Below are positions 1 through 9,535 of a stretch of DNA of 64,000 nucleotides, one piece after another. Source of the DNA: CAVSCD01 sp963726335 (lineage in GTDB: Bacteria; Acidobacteriota; Aminicenantia; Aminicenantales; UBA8522); NCBI GenBank assembly GCA_963726335.1, contig CAVSCD010000012.1, forward strand, positions 620,001-684,000, written 5' to 3'. The position numbers and the translations under genes were made by a program. Position 1 is the first letter of the stretch. Each line of letters starts with the position of its first letter. A model generated the notes under the pieces. That model made no database searches and was not told the origin of the DNA. It was given only the letters and a program-made list of their open reading frames with translations.

Positions 1-2648
1 CAGGACGTGCGGATCGCGAACGAAACCGCCGTCGAGTCCCGCTACCTCTACTGGGCGAACTGCGGCATCCCCCTCAAGGAGAACACGGAGTATATCTACC
101 CCGAGACCAAGGGCGCCATGCACGGGAAATACGAAACGGTCTTCTCCTGGCCGACCTACGAGGGGATAAACCTCGCCCTGATCAAGAACCTCGAAGAGAT
201 GCTCGGCGTCTATATGCTCGAGGCCAGGGAGGGTTTCTTCGGCTATTTCAGCCACGACGAAAAGGCCGGGCTGGCCCACGCCGCTGACGTCAACGACCTC
301 CCGGGGAAGAAATACTGGAGCTGGGGCTGGGCCGAGGACGCCCAGCATACGAAGTTGACCCACACCGACGGCGTGGTCTACGGCGAGGTCCAGGCGGGCC
401 GGGTCGTCATCCAGGAGAAGTTCGACCGCCTGGCGCCGCTCACGTCCCAAGTCTGGACGGAGTTCTGGTATCCCGTCGGCGACATCGGCGTCTTCAACGG
501 CGCCTCCGAGAACGCGGCCGTCCGGTTCTCGGTCGAGCCGAAGACGGCGGGTGAGGCGGCTGCCCAGATCCCGTCCAGGCCGCGGCCCCGGCCCGCGAGG
601 TCACGCTCGCCATCATCAAGGCCGGGGCCATGCGCTCAAGACCATAAGGCAGGCCTGGCTTGCGACCCGAGAAACCGCTGTCGCTTACCGCCGAGTTCGC
701 CTGCCCCGCCGCTGAACTCGACCGGGTCTCGCTCGAGATCAGGCGAACGGACGGCCGGCTCCTGGCCGAGGTCCGGTCGAAGGTCCGCAAGGCGAAGCCG
801 TTCGACAGCTATTTCATCCCGGAAGAGCGCCGGCCGGCGGCGGCCGAGGACTTCACCGCCGAGGGCGTCTTCGCCAAAGAAAGCGCCCTGGCCGAAGACT
901 GGTTCTATCACCTGCCGGCGCAGAAAAAGCTCCTCGAGGAGTGCCTCAGGACCGACCCCTTGTTCAGCCGGGCGCACACCGAGCTCGGGCTGGTGGCCTT
1001 CCAGGCCGGGCGGTTCGACGATGCCCTGGCGCATTTCGACAAGGCGCTCGTCCGCGTTCCCGATGACGGCCGCACTCTCTACTATAAAGGCCTTTGCCTG
1101 CGCTGGCTCGGACGGCCCGAAGATGCCCATTACTATCTCCGCCATGCCGGCCGCTTCGGGTATGAGGCGCAGGAGCGCGTGGCCGAAGCCGAGATGGCCA
1201 TCCGCGCGGGGGACCTGGCCGAGGCAGACCGCCACCTGGCGCGCGCCATCGCGGTGAACGGCACGGTCGCCAAGGGCTATGTCCTGCGCGCCTTCATCCG
1301 GAACCGGCTGGGCGACGCCGCCGCGGGGCGCCGGCTGCTCGAGCAGGCGCTCGCCCTCGACCCTGAGAACTCGCTCGTGCTTTCGGCCCGGGCCGCCCTT
1401 GACGGCGGGAAGGGGCCGGCGGCTGATTTTGTGCGCGCGCGGTACCGGGATTTCAGCGAGGAGCCGCTCGAGGCCGTCGCCCAGCTTTATGCGGCGGGTT
1501 TTTTCCCAGAGGCCTATGCCCTCCTCGGCCTCATCGAGAATAACAACCCGATCATCCGCCTCTACCAGGCCGAGCTCGAATCGCTCCTGAACAAGAAGAG
1601 CGCGCCTCGGACAGGCCCCGAACTCAACATGGATTTCGCCTGGCGGCTCGAGGAGTATCTGGCCCTCAAGCACCTGCTGACGCTCCGGCCAGAGGATGGC
1701 GAGCTCAACTATCACCTCGGCAACTTCGTCTACGCCCATGACCTCGAAAAAGAGGGGGTGTCCCTTTGGGAGAAGGCGTATGGCCTGGGATATAAAGACA
1801 AGGTGTCTCTCTTCTCGCTCTACCGCGCCGGGAAAAAGCTCCAGCCCGCCGAGGACAGGCCTTTCGCCTGGCTCGAGGAAGCGCTGAGGCTCGACCCGAA
1901 CGACGCGTATCTTTTCGACGCCTACGTCGCTGAAATCAAGGCGCGACGCGGCGTGCCGGCCGCCATCGAAGTCCTGGAAGCCAACATCGGGCGGTTCATG
2001 AACTGCTTCACGACGTGCGGCACGCTCCTCAACGAGTACCTCGGGGCCGGCGCCTACGACAAGCTCGAGGCCTTTGCGGGGCGTCTCAACATGCCCTATT
2101 TCTGGAGACCCTCGTTCGGCCGGACCTGGGCTTTGATGAAAATGGCCCGCGGCTACCGGAAGATCCAGGAGAAGAGATACGACGAAGCCCTGGCCTTTTT
2201 CGAGGCGGCGGGGCGCGTGCCCGAGACGCTCGAGAAAAACTACTTCGAGGACGAGCCTGTCAAGGCCCGCCGGCTGTTTTATACCGGCTACTGTCTGTCC
2301 AAACTCGGGAATAACGCGGGAGCCCAGGCGGCCTGGACGGCGGCGCTCGACATCCAGCAACACATCCGGTTTGAGGCGTCCTACAACTTCACCTTGATGC
2401 AGGTCCGCTATTACCAGGCTTACTGCCTGCGGGGGCTCGGCCGACCCCAGGAAGCGGACGTCTATCTCCGGTCGATCGGGGAATTCGCCTCGAGCTCGGG
2501 GATGGACAATGCGTCACGCCAGGGCAAGCGGCAAATCCTTGACCTGGCTTATTTGGGACAGGAGGCCAATCTCGATAATTTCGATAAATTCGATAGTGAA
2601 TTGGGCGTCACGAGCTTCGCGACCATGACCACCTCGGTCGAGCGATAG
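1..2648 (+). CDS. DUF5107 / tetratricopeptide-repeat protein, 5' partial and frameshifted
   Basis: The window begins inside this gene. The first 180 or so codons read as the end of a DUF5107-type domain, a beta-rich carbohydrate-like fold often found before TPRs in Acidobacteriota-type bacteria; aromatic stretches such as YLYWANCGIP and WSWGWAEDA fit it. After about base 660 the protein is a long alpha-helical TPR array with repeats such as HTELGLVAFQAGRFDDALAHF, ending in TAG at 2646-2648. Between about 545 and 690 the coding frame changes three times: frame 1 to frame 3 (reading REVTLAIIKAG), to frame 2 (ALKTIRQAWLA), then back to frame 3 (EKPLSLTAEF). Each piece looks like real protein, so the gene is broken by indels or contains sequencing errors. 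Its role is unknown; a scaffold linked to carbohydrate use is a guess from the domains. Confidence 0.75.
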
Positions 2649-2883
2649 GATCGGTGCCCCGTGATGTGGTGAGGCTCTGGGACGATTCTCTTTATTTCTC
2701 CAGCGTACGTGGCGTATCCCTTTTCCGTTTTTGAGCTCAATACATACTCGCCGCCCTCAACCCCGGGCTCCCTCGAAGAGCGTCCCGGTCGGGCTGAACC
2801 CTCAACGTCGCCGCGTCCGCCGGCGCCGATCACCTTCCATGCCAGCTTATCACCGCGTTTATCGTCGCAGAGCCTGGGGTGAG
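2649..2883. other. Intergenic stretch without a recognised gene
   Basis: There is no convincing gene between the TPR protein and the UroD-like gene. The minus strand stays open for about 165 codons (2549-3052), overlapping both neighbours, but it has no Shine-Dalgarno site and matches no family I recognise. It may be a decayed mobile-element flank or chance in GC-rich DNA. Confidence 0.4.
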
Positions 2884-2912
2884 TTGACATTTCCCCCTCA
2901 CCCGCATAACCT
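2884..2912 (+). promoter_or_regulatory. Sigma-70-type promoter for the UroD/oxidoreductase cluster
   Basis: A perfect -35 box TTGACA (2884-2889) lies 17 bases before TAACCT (2907-2912), with about 42 bases from the -10 box to the ATG and an AAGGAGG ribosome site at 2940-2946. It would drive the two downstream plus-strand genes. Confidence 0.6.
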
Positions 2913-2954
2913 TGGCGCGTCGGCTGGTCGAGGGAACCGCAAGGAGGCAGCAAG

Positions 2955-5021
2955 ATGTACGACGGCGTGATGGATGACATCAGGACCTGCGTGGCGCTCG
3001 GCACCCCCAGGAGGCTCCCGGTCCTGGCCCTGAGCGAGGAATTCGACGTCAAGTGGTACGGCCGTTACTCCTACGAGGAGACCTGCCAGGACGGCGACAA
3101 GATGGCCGAGACCTGGATCGCCGCCACCGAAGCCTTCGACTACGACTGGGCTTGGCTGCAGGTTGACGACTGTTTCGAGTTCGAGCCCCTGGGCGTCGGC
3201 TGCGTCGGCCAGGGTAATATCCTCAGGGCCACGAAAGACTACCTTCCGCCTGCTCAGGGGACACTGAACGGCCTCAGAGTGCCGAATCCCCTAAAGGACG
3301 GCCGGATGCCGGAAAAGCTCAAGGCGCTGAAGCTTGTCCGCCGGCATTTCGGCGATAGGGCCTGCGTCTGCGGCTCGACCGCGGGGCCTTTCTCCTCCGC
3401 CTGCCTGCTCTTCGGGCTGACCGAGGCGCTGATGATGATCCACACCGACCCTGGGCTGCTCGAGGCCGCCTGCGAGTTCTTCGTCGATGTCCAGATCGAG
3501 TGGGGGCTGGCCCAGTTTGACGCCGGGGCCCATGCCCTCTGGCTCGGCGACTGCAACGCCATGAGCAATCTCATCTCCGTGGAACAGTACAAGAAGTTCG
3601 CCTTGGGGCCCTGCGCCCGGGTTGTCGAGGCGTATCGAAAGGCGGGCGGGCTGACGTTCCTCCACAACAGCGAGGAGTCCGTTCCCCATATCCTGGCCTC
3701 CGTCGAGCTCGGACCGAGCGTGATCAACGTCGGACCCGGCATCGACATCGGCCGGGCCAAAGAGGCCCTGCGCGGCAAGGTCTGTCTCGGCGGCAATCTC
3801 GACCCGATCCGGGTGTTGATGAACGGGAAACCGGAGGAGGTGGCCGCGGAGGCGGAGAGGATCGTCCGCGTCGCCGCCCCGGGAGGCGGGTTTATCTTCA
3901 ACACCGGCGAGATGAACCCCCGCGATGTGCCGGTCGAAAACATGAAGGCGCTGGTGCGAGGCGCCAGGAGCGCCGGGAGCAAAAGGAGCATGAGGATGAT
4001 CAAAGTCGGACTTGTGGGCTACGGATTCATGGGCCACATGCATGCCCAGTGCTATGGTGCGGCCGGCGCCAAAGTGGCGGCCGTCGCCGACGTCGAGCCG
4101 GACAGGCGCCGGGAGGCCGAGGAGAAGCTTAAGTGCCTTTCCTTCCCCAGCCTGGACGAGTTGCTGAGATCCACCGAGGTCGACCTCGTGGACGTCTGCA
4201 CACCCACCTATCTCCACGAGGACCTGGTCGTGGCGGCGGCCGGGGCCGGCCGGAATATCATGTGCGAGAAACCGATGTCCCTGACGGTCGAGTCGTGCGA
4301 CCGGATGATCGCGGCCGTGGAGAAAGCGGGCGTCGCCTTCATGACCGGCCAGGTCGTCCGGTTCTGGCCCGAATACCAGGTCGTCAAGGAGCTCATCGAT
4401 TCGGGCCGGCACGGCCGCGTCGAGTGGCTGAGCGCCCGGCGGCTGAGCCCGCCGCCGACCTGGGCCTGGCAGGGATGGCTCCTTGACCCGGCGCGCAGCG
4501 GGGGCGGAGTTCTCGACCTCCACATCCATGACCTCGACTACATCCAATGGCTCCTGGGCCTGCCGAAAAAGGTCCTGGCCACGGGCGCCGCGGGGCCGCA
4601 CGGCGGCTTGGACTCCGTCATGACATTGGCGTGGGGGCATGAGTCGGGGGCGAAGAGCGCGGCCGAAGGGTCCCTGTATCTGTCGCCGGGATTTCCCTTC
4701 AGCATGGCGCTCCTCGTGGCCTGCGAGAAGGCGACGATCCGCCTCGACAGCGCGGCCTCGCCCTCGCTCGTCGTCTATCCTTTCGAGGGCGCGGCGTTCG
4801 CACCGACCCTGCCCGAGCCGAAAGTCGGGGTCTCGAGCGAGACCCAGGGCAACATCGGGTCGCTCGGGGGCTATTACAACGAGATCAGGTATTATCTCGA
4901 CTGCCTCGAGGCCGGACGGAAGCCCGGCGTCGTCACGCCCGAGGGGGCGCGGGAATCGGTCCGGTTCTCGCTGGCGGTGGCCGAATCCGCGAGGACCGGA
5001 AGAACCGTCGACCTGGGTTGA
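2955..5021 (+). CDS. UroD-like domain joined to Gfo/Idh/MocA oxidoreductase (fusion or merged gene pair)
   Basis: Residues 1 to about 340 resemble the uroporphyrinogen decarboxylase/methyltransferase superfamily as used in sugar clusters (LGDCNAMSNLIS, VCLGGNLDP and FNTGEMNP motifs). Residues from about 347 are a complete Gfo/Idh/MocA oxidoreductase: Rossmann motif VGLVGYGFMGHMHAQCYGAA, then the EKPMS motif and a C-terminal sheet domain. The junction at 3981-3998 contains AAAGGAG followed by ATGAGGATGATC, which is a normal ribosome site and start for a separate oxidoreductase. In the +1 frame the same stretch has TGA overlapping ATG. It may therefore be two translationally coupled genes merged by a one-base error rather than a true fusion. 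The cofactor should be NAD(P); the substrate is probably a sugar, cyclitol or derivative. A strong AAGGAGG site supports the first start. Confidence 0.8.
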   Translation: MYDGVMDDIRTCVALGTPRRLPVLALSEEFDVKWYGRYSYEETCQDGDKMAETWIAATEAFDYDWAWLQVDDCFEFEPLGVGCVGQGNILRATKDYLPPAQGTLNGLRVPNPLKDGRMPEKLKALKLVRRHFGDRACVCGSTAGPFSSACLLFGLTEALMMIHTDPGLLEAACEFFVDVQIEWGLAQFDAGAHALWLGDCNAMSNLISVEQYKKFALGPCARVVEAYRKAGGLTFLHNSEESVPHILASVELGPSVINVGPGIDIGRAKEALRGKVCLGGNLDPIRVLMNGKPEEVAAEAERIVRVAAPGGGFIFNTGEMNPRDVPVENMKALVRGARSAGSKRSMRMIKVGLVGYGFMGHMHAQCYGAAGAKVAAVADVEPDRRREAEEKLKCLSFPSLDELLRSTEVDLVDVCTPTYLHEDLVVAAAGAGRNIMCEKPMSLTVESCDRMIAAVEKAGVAFMTGQVVRFWPEYQVVKELIDSGRHGRVEWLSARRLSPPPTWAWQGWLLDPARSGGGVLDLHIHDLDYIQWLLGLPKKVLATGAAGPHGGLDSVMTLAWGHESGAKSAAEGSLYLSPGFPFSMALLVACEKATIRLDSAASPSLVVYPFEGAAFAPTLPEPKVGVSSETQGNIGSLGGYYNEIRYYLDCLEAGRKPGVVTPEGARESVRFSLAVAESARTGRTVDLG

Positions 5022-5057
5022 CCCGGTCCGGCAAAACTCTGCGAACGGAGGGAGATC

Positions 5058-5912
5058 ATGTTTATCAAGAGCATCAGCTACTGGTCGTTTCGCGGGGGGC
5101 TCGAGGGGACGCGGCCGGTGGCCGAGGTCTTCGCCCAGGCCAAGAAGGAGGGCTTCGAGGCGGTCGAGGTGGCGTTATCCGCCGGGGGAGAGCTGGGGCT
5201 GTCGGCCACGGAGAAAGACGCGCAGGGCGTCGTTCGCGCGGCGCGCGACGCGGGAGTCCGCATCGCGTCCGTCGCCACGGGCCTTTTCTGGGGGAAATCG
5301 CTTTCCTCTAACGACCCCGGGGTTCGGGCCGAGGCGCTGGAGATCGGCCGCCGGCTCATCGACGCCGCCGCTTGGCTCGACGCCGGCGCGGTCCTTCTCA
5401 TCCCGGGCGCCGTCGATGTCTTTTTCGACCCCGCGGCCGGCGTCGTGGATTATGACACCGTGCACAAAAGGGCGAGCGACGCCGTCGCCTCCCTGCTGCC
5501 CCTGGCGGCCGCGTCGAAGATCGCCATCGGCCTGGAGAACGTCTGGAACAAGTTCCTCGTCGACCCGTTCGCCATGCGGGCCTTCATCGACCAGTTCAAC
5601 TCCGATTGGCTGGGCGCCTATTTCGACGTCGGCAACGCGATGCTCGTCGGCTACCCGGAGCAGTGGATCCGGATCCTGGGGAAAAGGATCAAGCGGGTCC
5701 ACCTCAAGGATTTCCGGCGCGGCGTCGGCACGGCGGACGGGTTTGTCGATCTTCTGGCGGGCGACGTGAATTGGCCGGAGGTGATGAAGGCGCTCCGCGA
5801 CGCGGGGTACAGCGGGCCGCTGACGGCCGAGATGATCCCCGCCTACAAGCACTGCCCCGAGGTCTTGATCGGCAACACCTCGCGGGCCATGGACGCCATC
5901 CTCAGCCTTTGA
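5058..5912 (+). CDS. Sugar phosphate isomerase/epimerase family protein (TIM barrel)
   Basis: This 284-residue protein has the AP-endonuclease-2-like TIM-barrel fold of sugar isomerases and epimerases: IGLENVWNKF with a metal-ligand Glu, FDVGNAMLVGYP, and RVHLKDFRRG with its His, followed by LTAEMIPAYK near the end. These are the usual places for the divalent metal ligands. It starts 36 bases after the oxidoreductase, with GGAGGGAG before the ATG, so it is probably co-transcribed. Its length and motifs are close to hexulose-6-phosphate isomerase-like and inosose-type isomerases. The exact substrate cannot be read from sequence. The last 11 bases overlap the convergent amidohydrolase gene. Confidence 0.85.
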   Translation: MFIKSISYWSFRGGLEGTRPVAEVFAQAKKEGFEAVEVALSAGGELGLSATEKDAQGVVRAARDAGVRIASVATGLFWGKSLSSNDPGVRAEALEIGRRLIDAAAWLDAGAVLLIPGAVDVFFDPAAGVVDYDTVHKRASDAVASLLPLAAASKIAIGLENVWNKFLVDPFAMRAFIDQFNSDWLGAYFDVGNAMLVGYPEQWIRILGKRIKRVHLKDFRRGVGTADGFVDLLAGDVNWPEVMKALRDAGYSGPLTAEMIPAYKHCPEVLIGNTSRAMDAILSL

Positions 5913-6738
5913 GGAAGGGCCCGAGCTTGGCGCCGAACAGGCGCTCGGCATTCGTCCGGAGGATCAGCCTTTTCGCGCCGTCGTCCATCTCGGCGTTGTC
6001 GATCCGGGCCCGCTGCATGGGGGAAAAATAGAGCGGCGTGTCCGAGCCGAACAGGATCTTCTCCGGCCCCACCTCGCGGACGCCCCACTCGATCAGGTTG
6101 CTGGTAATGGAGAACGAGCTCGAGGTATCGACGTGGACGTTGCCGTGCCGGCTGGCCGCCACGGCCCGCACCTGGCGGGTCAGGTTGCCGTCGAGGCTCC
6201 AGCCGCAGTGGGCCAGGATGAAGCTGACCTCGGGGAACCGGTCGGCGAACGGGAGAAAGTCGGGCGGCAGGCTCGGGACTCCGCCGCTGTGGCTCAAAAT
6301 GACCGCTCCGTTGGCGGCGGCAAACTCGAAGATCTTGTCTCCGTGCTCCTTGATGGCGTAGCCGTGGAAATCGGGATGGACCTTGATGCCGATGCAGCGC
6401 GGCGTTTTCAGGATCTCGGCCGCCTGGCCGTAGGTCTCCGGCCGGGTGGGATCGACGACGGCCCACTGAAAAAGCCCGGGATACCGGCCGATATCGGCGG
6501 CGAGATCGGCGTTGGCCCGGACCGGGTCGTCCCCGAATTGGGTGAAGAGACCCTGGAGCGGCGAGACGAACGTGAACTCGACCCGCGCCCGCTCCGCCCG
6601 GCGGAGGACATCCTCCGGGCCGCCGGAATAGAAACCGTCGATGACCTCGAGCGGGCAGCCCTTGTACCGGCCCACGTGGCCGTGGACGTCGATCGCCCGG
6701 ATCGACCGGACGTCGCCGGGTTCCGGCGTCAAACTCAT
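5902..6738 (-). CDS. Amidohydrolase family protein (Amidohydro_2 type)
   Basis: A 278-residue metal-dependent TIM-barrel hydrolase. The metal-ligand motifs are all present: AIDVHGH near the N-terminus, GIKVHPDFHGY, ILSHSGG, FILAHCGWS and ILFGSDTP. This set fits the amidohydrolase-2 family, which includes decarboxylases and lactonases acting on carboxylated rings or sugars. I place the start at MSLTPEPG, because its ATG overlaps the TGA of the upstream membrane peptide (ATGA overlap), a sign of translational coupling; an upstream extension would cover that gene. The neighbours suggest a catabolic role for a compound imported by the SSS symporter. Confidence 0.85.
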   Translation of the reverse strand: MSLTPEPGDVRSIRAIDVHGHVGRYKGCPLEVIDGFYSGGPEDVLRRAERARVEFTFVSPLQGLFTQFGDDPVRANADLAADIGRYPGLFQWAVVDPTRPETYGQAAEILKTPRCIGIKVHPDFHGYAIKEHGDKIFEFAAANGAVILSHSGGVPSLPPDFLPFADRFPEVSFILAHCGWSLDGNLTRQVRAVAASRHGNVHVDTSSSFSITSNLIEWGVREVGPEKILFGSDTPLYFSPMQRARIDNAEMDDGAKRLILRTNAERLFGAKLGPFLKG

Positions 6739-6878
6739 TCGGCGTCTTTGAGCTTGGCCAGGTTCGAGAGCATGGTCTTGATGTCTTTCCAGCCCCTGAT
6801 GCCCACGTAGATCGTGATCGTCGAATACCACAGGATGACCGCGGCCGACATCAGGTTCCAGAACCAGTGCTTAAGCAT
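6735..6878 (-). CDS. 47-residue single-pass membrane peptide, possible symporter partner
   Basis: A short frame begins MLKHWFWNLM, then has one hydrophobic segment (SAAVILWYSTITIYVGI) and a charged, lysine-rich end (GWKDIKTMLSN). GGAGG lies 6 bases before its ATG, inside the end of the symporter gene. Its stop overlaps the next gene's ATG. The size, single helix and position between an SSS symporter and a catabolic enzyme resemble the small accessory subunits encoded beside some solute symporters. That partnership is inference from position; I recognise no named family. Confidence 0.65.
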   Translation of the reverse strand: MLKHWFWNLMSAAVILWYSTITIYVGIRGWKDIKTMLSNLAKLKDAE

Positions 6879-8365
6879 GGGAACCTCCCTCGAGGGCCGG
6901 AAGTTTTGGTTGGGGCTTGAGTCAATGAGCCGATGATCATGGCGGCCGCCACGATGAGATAGGTGGCGATCCCGGAATAATAGGGTCCGATCCTCTTGGC
7001 CAGCCCGGCCGTCGACGGCAGCTGCTCGAGGACGAGGAAGGTCACGGGAATCACCGCCCCGAAGAAGATCGCCGCGGTCGCTCCCCAGTTATTGGATTTC
7101 TTCCAGTAGCTGCAGGCGATGAGCAGGACGGACATGCTCGACAGGTAGATCGTCCCCGTGACGCCGAGATAGGTCCACAGGTCGCCCTTGAGTGGATACC
7201 AGAGGCCGAAGACGAGGAGGAACACCCCGATCAGCGCCACGATCGACCGGTTCCAGAGCAGCCCCTTTTTCTCGGACCACGGCTTTTTCCGGAACGGCGC
7301 CATGATGTCGTTGTAGATCACGCCCGCCCAGGTGATCATGTAGGACGAATCGGTCGACATATCGGCCGCCAACATGGCCGCGATCAGGAGCCCCATCAAC
7401 CCGGCCGGCAGGAGCTGGCTGAGAAGCATCGGCATGGCGCCGAGCGTATTCGTCCCGACCTGGGTGGCCGTGAGGTAGGCCAGCGCCGCCATGCCCCAGA
7501 TCCCCGGGATCATGAACCGGCTGACGAAAAAGAAGGCCGTCCCTTTGTAGACCTTCAGTCCGGTCTTGGTGTCCTTGGAGGACAGGACGCGGACGATCGT
7601 CGTTTGCCAGGTCAGGACGGCGGCGGTGTTGAGCATCAGGTTGAACAGGACGAACTCCCAGCCCAGATCGGAGTTGACGAAGGGGTTGAACCCGCCGGCG
7701 CCGAGCTTTGTCTCGACGGCCGCGATGATCGTCCCCCAGCCGACCTTGCTGATGATCACGATGGTGACGACGATCAGGCCGATGCTCATAACCACGAACT
7801 GGAGGAAGTCGGTGACCAGAACGGACAGCATGCCGCCCAGTATGGTGTAGATGGCGACCATCAGGAGCAGGGCGGTCATTGTGATCTCGAGGTACCTGAT
7901 GTTCATGCCCGTGACCTGGACCAGGAACTCGCCGCCCGTCCGGAGGAAGACACCCATGTTGAGAAGGCCTCCCAGGACGATGACGACGCCCGCGGCCCAG
8001 CGAATCTTGGGGCCGAACTTCTTCTCGAAAAGCTCCGGGATGGTCATGACGCCGGAATCCCGGAGCGGCTTGATGCAAAAACCCGTGACGCCGATCAGGA
8101 ACATGGCGGCGGCCTGAAGCAGGCCCGGGACCGCTCCGGAAAACCCGTAGCGGTAGCCGTTTTGGGCGGTGTACATGCAGGTGACGACGCCGAACTCGGT
8201 CGCCGCCAGCGAGGCGATGCCGAGATAGACGTTCATCTCGCGGCCCGCCACCAGGAAGTGCTCCACCTTGCCGACGTATTTCCGGACCATGATGCCCGCC
8301 ACCATGGTCACCAGGAGGTAGAGCCCGATGATGCTGCCGTCCACAAGCCAGGAGAAATTGGTCAT
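6851..8365 (-). CDS. Sodium:solute symporter family (SSS) transporter
   Basis: A 504-residue protein with about 13 hydrophobic helices, beginning with the SSS-type N-terminus IIGLYLLVTMVAGIMVRKYVGK and containing the region AADMSTDSSYMITWAGVIYND, where this family binds sodium and substrate. It probably imports a sugar, polyol or organic acid together with sodium across the inner membrane. It leads a minus-strand operon with the membrane peptide and the amidohydrolase. The last 15 or so residues (after SLTQAPTK) are polar and overlap the next gene, so the true stop could be slightly earlier if there is an indel. Confidence 0.9.
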   Translation of the reverse strand: MTNFSWLVDGSIIGLYLLVTMVAGIMVRKYVGKVEHFLVAGREMNVYLGIASLAATEFGVVTCMYTAQNGYRYGFSGAVPGLLQAAAMFLIGVTGFCIKPLRDSGVMTIPELFEKKFGPKIRWAAGVVIVLGGLLNMGVFLRTGGEFLVQVTGMNIRYLEITMTALLLMVAIYTILGGMLSVLVTDFLQFVVMSIGLIVVTIVIISKVGWGTIIAAVETKLGAGGFNPFVNSDLGWEFVLFNLMLNTAAVLTWQTTIVRVLSSKDTKTGLKVYKGTAFFFVSRFMIPGIWGMAALAYLTATQVGTNTLGAMPMLLSQLLPAGLMGLLIAAMLAADMSTDSSYMITWAGVIYNDIMAPFRKKPWSEKKGLLWNRSIVALIGVFLLVFGLWYPLKGDLWTYLGVTGTIYLSSMSVLLIACSYWKKSNNWGATAAIFFGAVIPVTFLVLEQLPSTAGLAKRIGPYYSGIATYLIVAAAMIIGSLTQAPTKTSGPRGRFPCLSTGSGT

Positions 8366-8428
8366 GCTGTTTCGCTCCGATTCATCCGGATTCTATCAGG
8401 CATGGCGAGTTGAGCCTGGAAATCCCAA

Positions 8429-8456
8429 ATTATGGCCACTGGGGCGGAATTGTCAA
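8429..8456 (-). promoter_or_regulatory. Promoter of the SSS symporter operon
   Basis: On the minus strand, TTGACA (8456-8451) is followed after 16 bases by CATAAT (8434-8429). The untranslated leader to the symporter ATG would be about 55 bases. Confidence 0.6.
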
Positions 8457-8483
8457 CATATTCTTGGCCTTATTTAGCCGCCG

Positions 8484-9452
8484 TTGACATGCGCGGCTCC
8501 CCCTCTCATTGTCGGAGCCAGTGGCGTGGGCGAAGCCGGCGCTTGGCCGAACGCCGCCCGGACTTTCTCGCTCTGGTTTCCCTCCACAGAGCGGGGCGCC
8601 GCCCAGGGCATCTTCTTCGCCGGCGCGCATTTCAGCGCCGCGCTGACTCCTCTTCTGGCGACCGCCCTGCTCGTCCACCTCCATTGGCGCTGGGTTTTCG
8701 TGATCTTCGGCCTGGCCGGTTTCTTCTGGGCGTTCACCTGGAGCCGCTGGTTCCGCGACAGGCCGGAGCTCCATCCCTCGGTCAACGCGCTGGAGCTGAA
8801 GCAGATCGAGAACGGCCGGACGGTCGCCGCCGGACATGGCGCCCGGGGCGTCCCGTGGAGGAAGATCCTGAGCAACCGGACGGTGCTGCTTCTGTGCGCC
8901 ATGTACTTCGTTCAATCCTATAGCTTCTATTTCTATATCACGTGGCTGCCCTCTTACCTGGAGAGAGCCCGGGGGTTTTCCGCCGTGAAGTTGGGAGTTT
9001 TCACCGGGCTGCCGATGGTGGCGTGCATGTTTTCGGATCTTTTCGGCGGCCTGACGACCGATGCGCTCAGCCGCCGGTTCGGGCTGCGCCTCGGCCGCGC
9101 CGGCGTCGGGATCGCGTCCTTTCTGTTCGCCGCCGCCTGCATCTTTCTCGGCGCGGCCGTCCGCGATCCCTGGACGGCCGCGCTGCTCCTGGCTCTGGCG
9201 GCGGGCGGCCTCAGCTTCCTGCTGGGCGCGGCCTGGGGAACCTGCATCGACATCGCCGGCGACAACGCCGGGGTCGTCAGCGCCTGCATGAACACCGCCG
9301 GCCAGGCGGGCGGCATGTTGAGTCCGGTGATACTCGGGCTGGTGCTGCATCGCTGGTCAAATTGGGCCGCTCCGCTATATGTCACCGGGCTGCTCCTGAT
9401 CGGCGGCGCGGCGTGCTGGATGTTCATCGACCCGCAACGGAAAGTGAGTTGA
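8484..9452 (+). pseudogene. MFS transporter (ACS family) lacking its N-terminal third
   Basis: From about base 8515 the sequence reads as an anion:cation symporter-family MFS protein: GVGEAGAWPNAARTF, then a WFP/ERG-like loop, and helices to the C-terminus. Members usually have 400 to 440 residues; here the first 100 or so residues (helices 1 to 3) are missing, and upstream there is only the promoter of the divergent symporter. The remaining frame is otherwise open for 322 codons. It is probably a deletion remnant and unlikely to transport. An alternative is a recent rearrangement that placed the symporter operon next to it. Confidence 0.75.
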
Positions 9453-9535
9453 TCTCTCCGGCGCGTCTGCCTCCGCCAGCTCAACGGCGTGGCGGGCGGA
9501 GCCCGTTTGGCTTATAATGATCGTCCGGTGAGGCC

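Noticed and set aside
636..2363. A 575-codon minus-strand frame opposite the TPR gene
   Set aside because: No family resemblance, no ribosome site; the plus strand has obvious TPR repeats.
2549..3052. Group II intron or maturase fragment
   Set aside because: No domain V hairpin, reverse-transcriptase motif or intron boundary sequence found.
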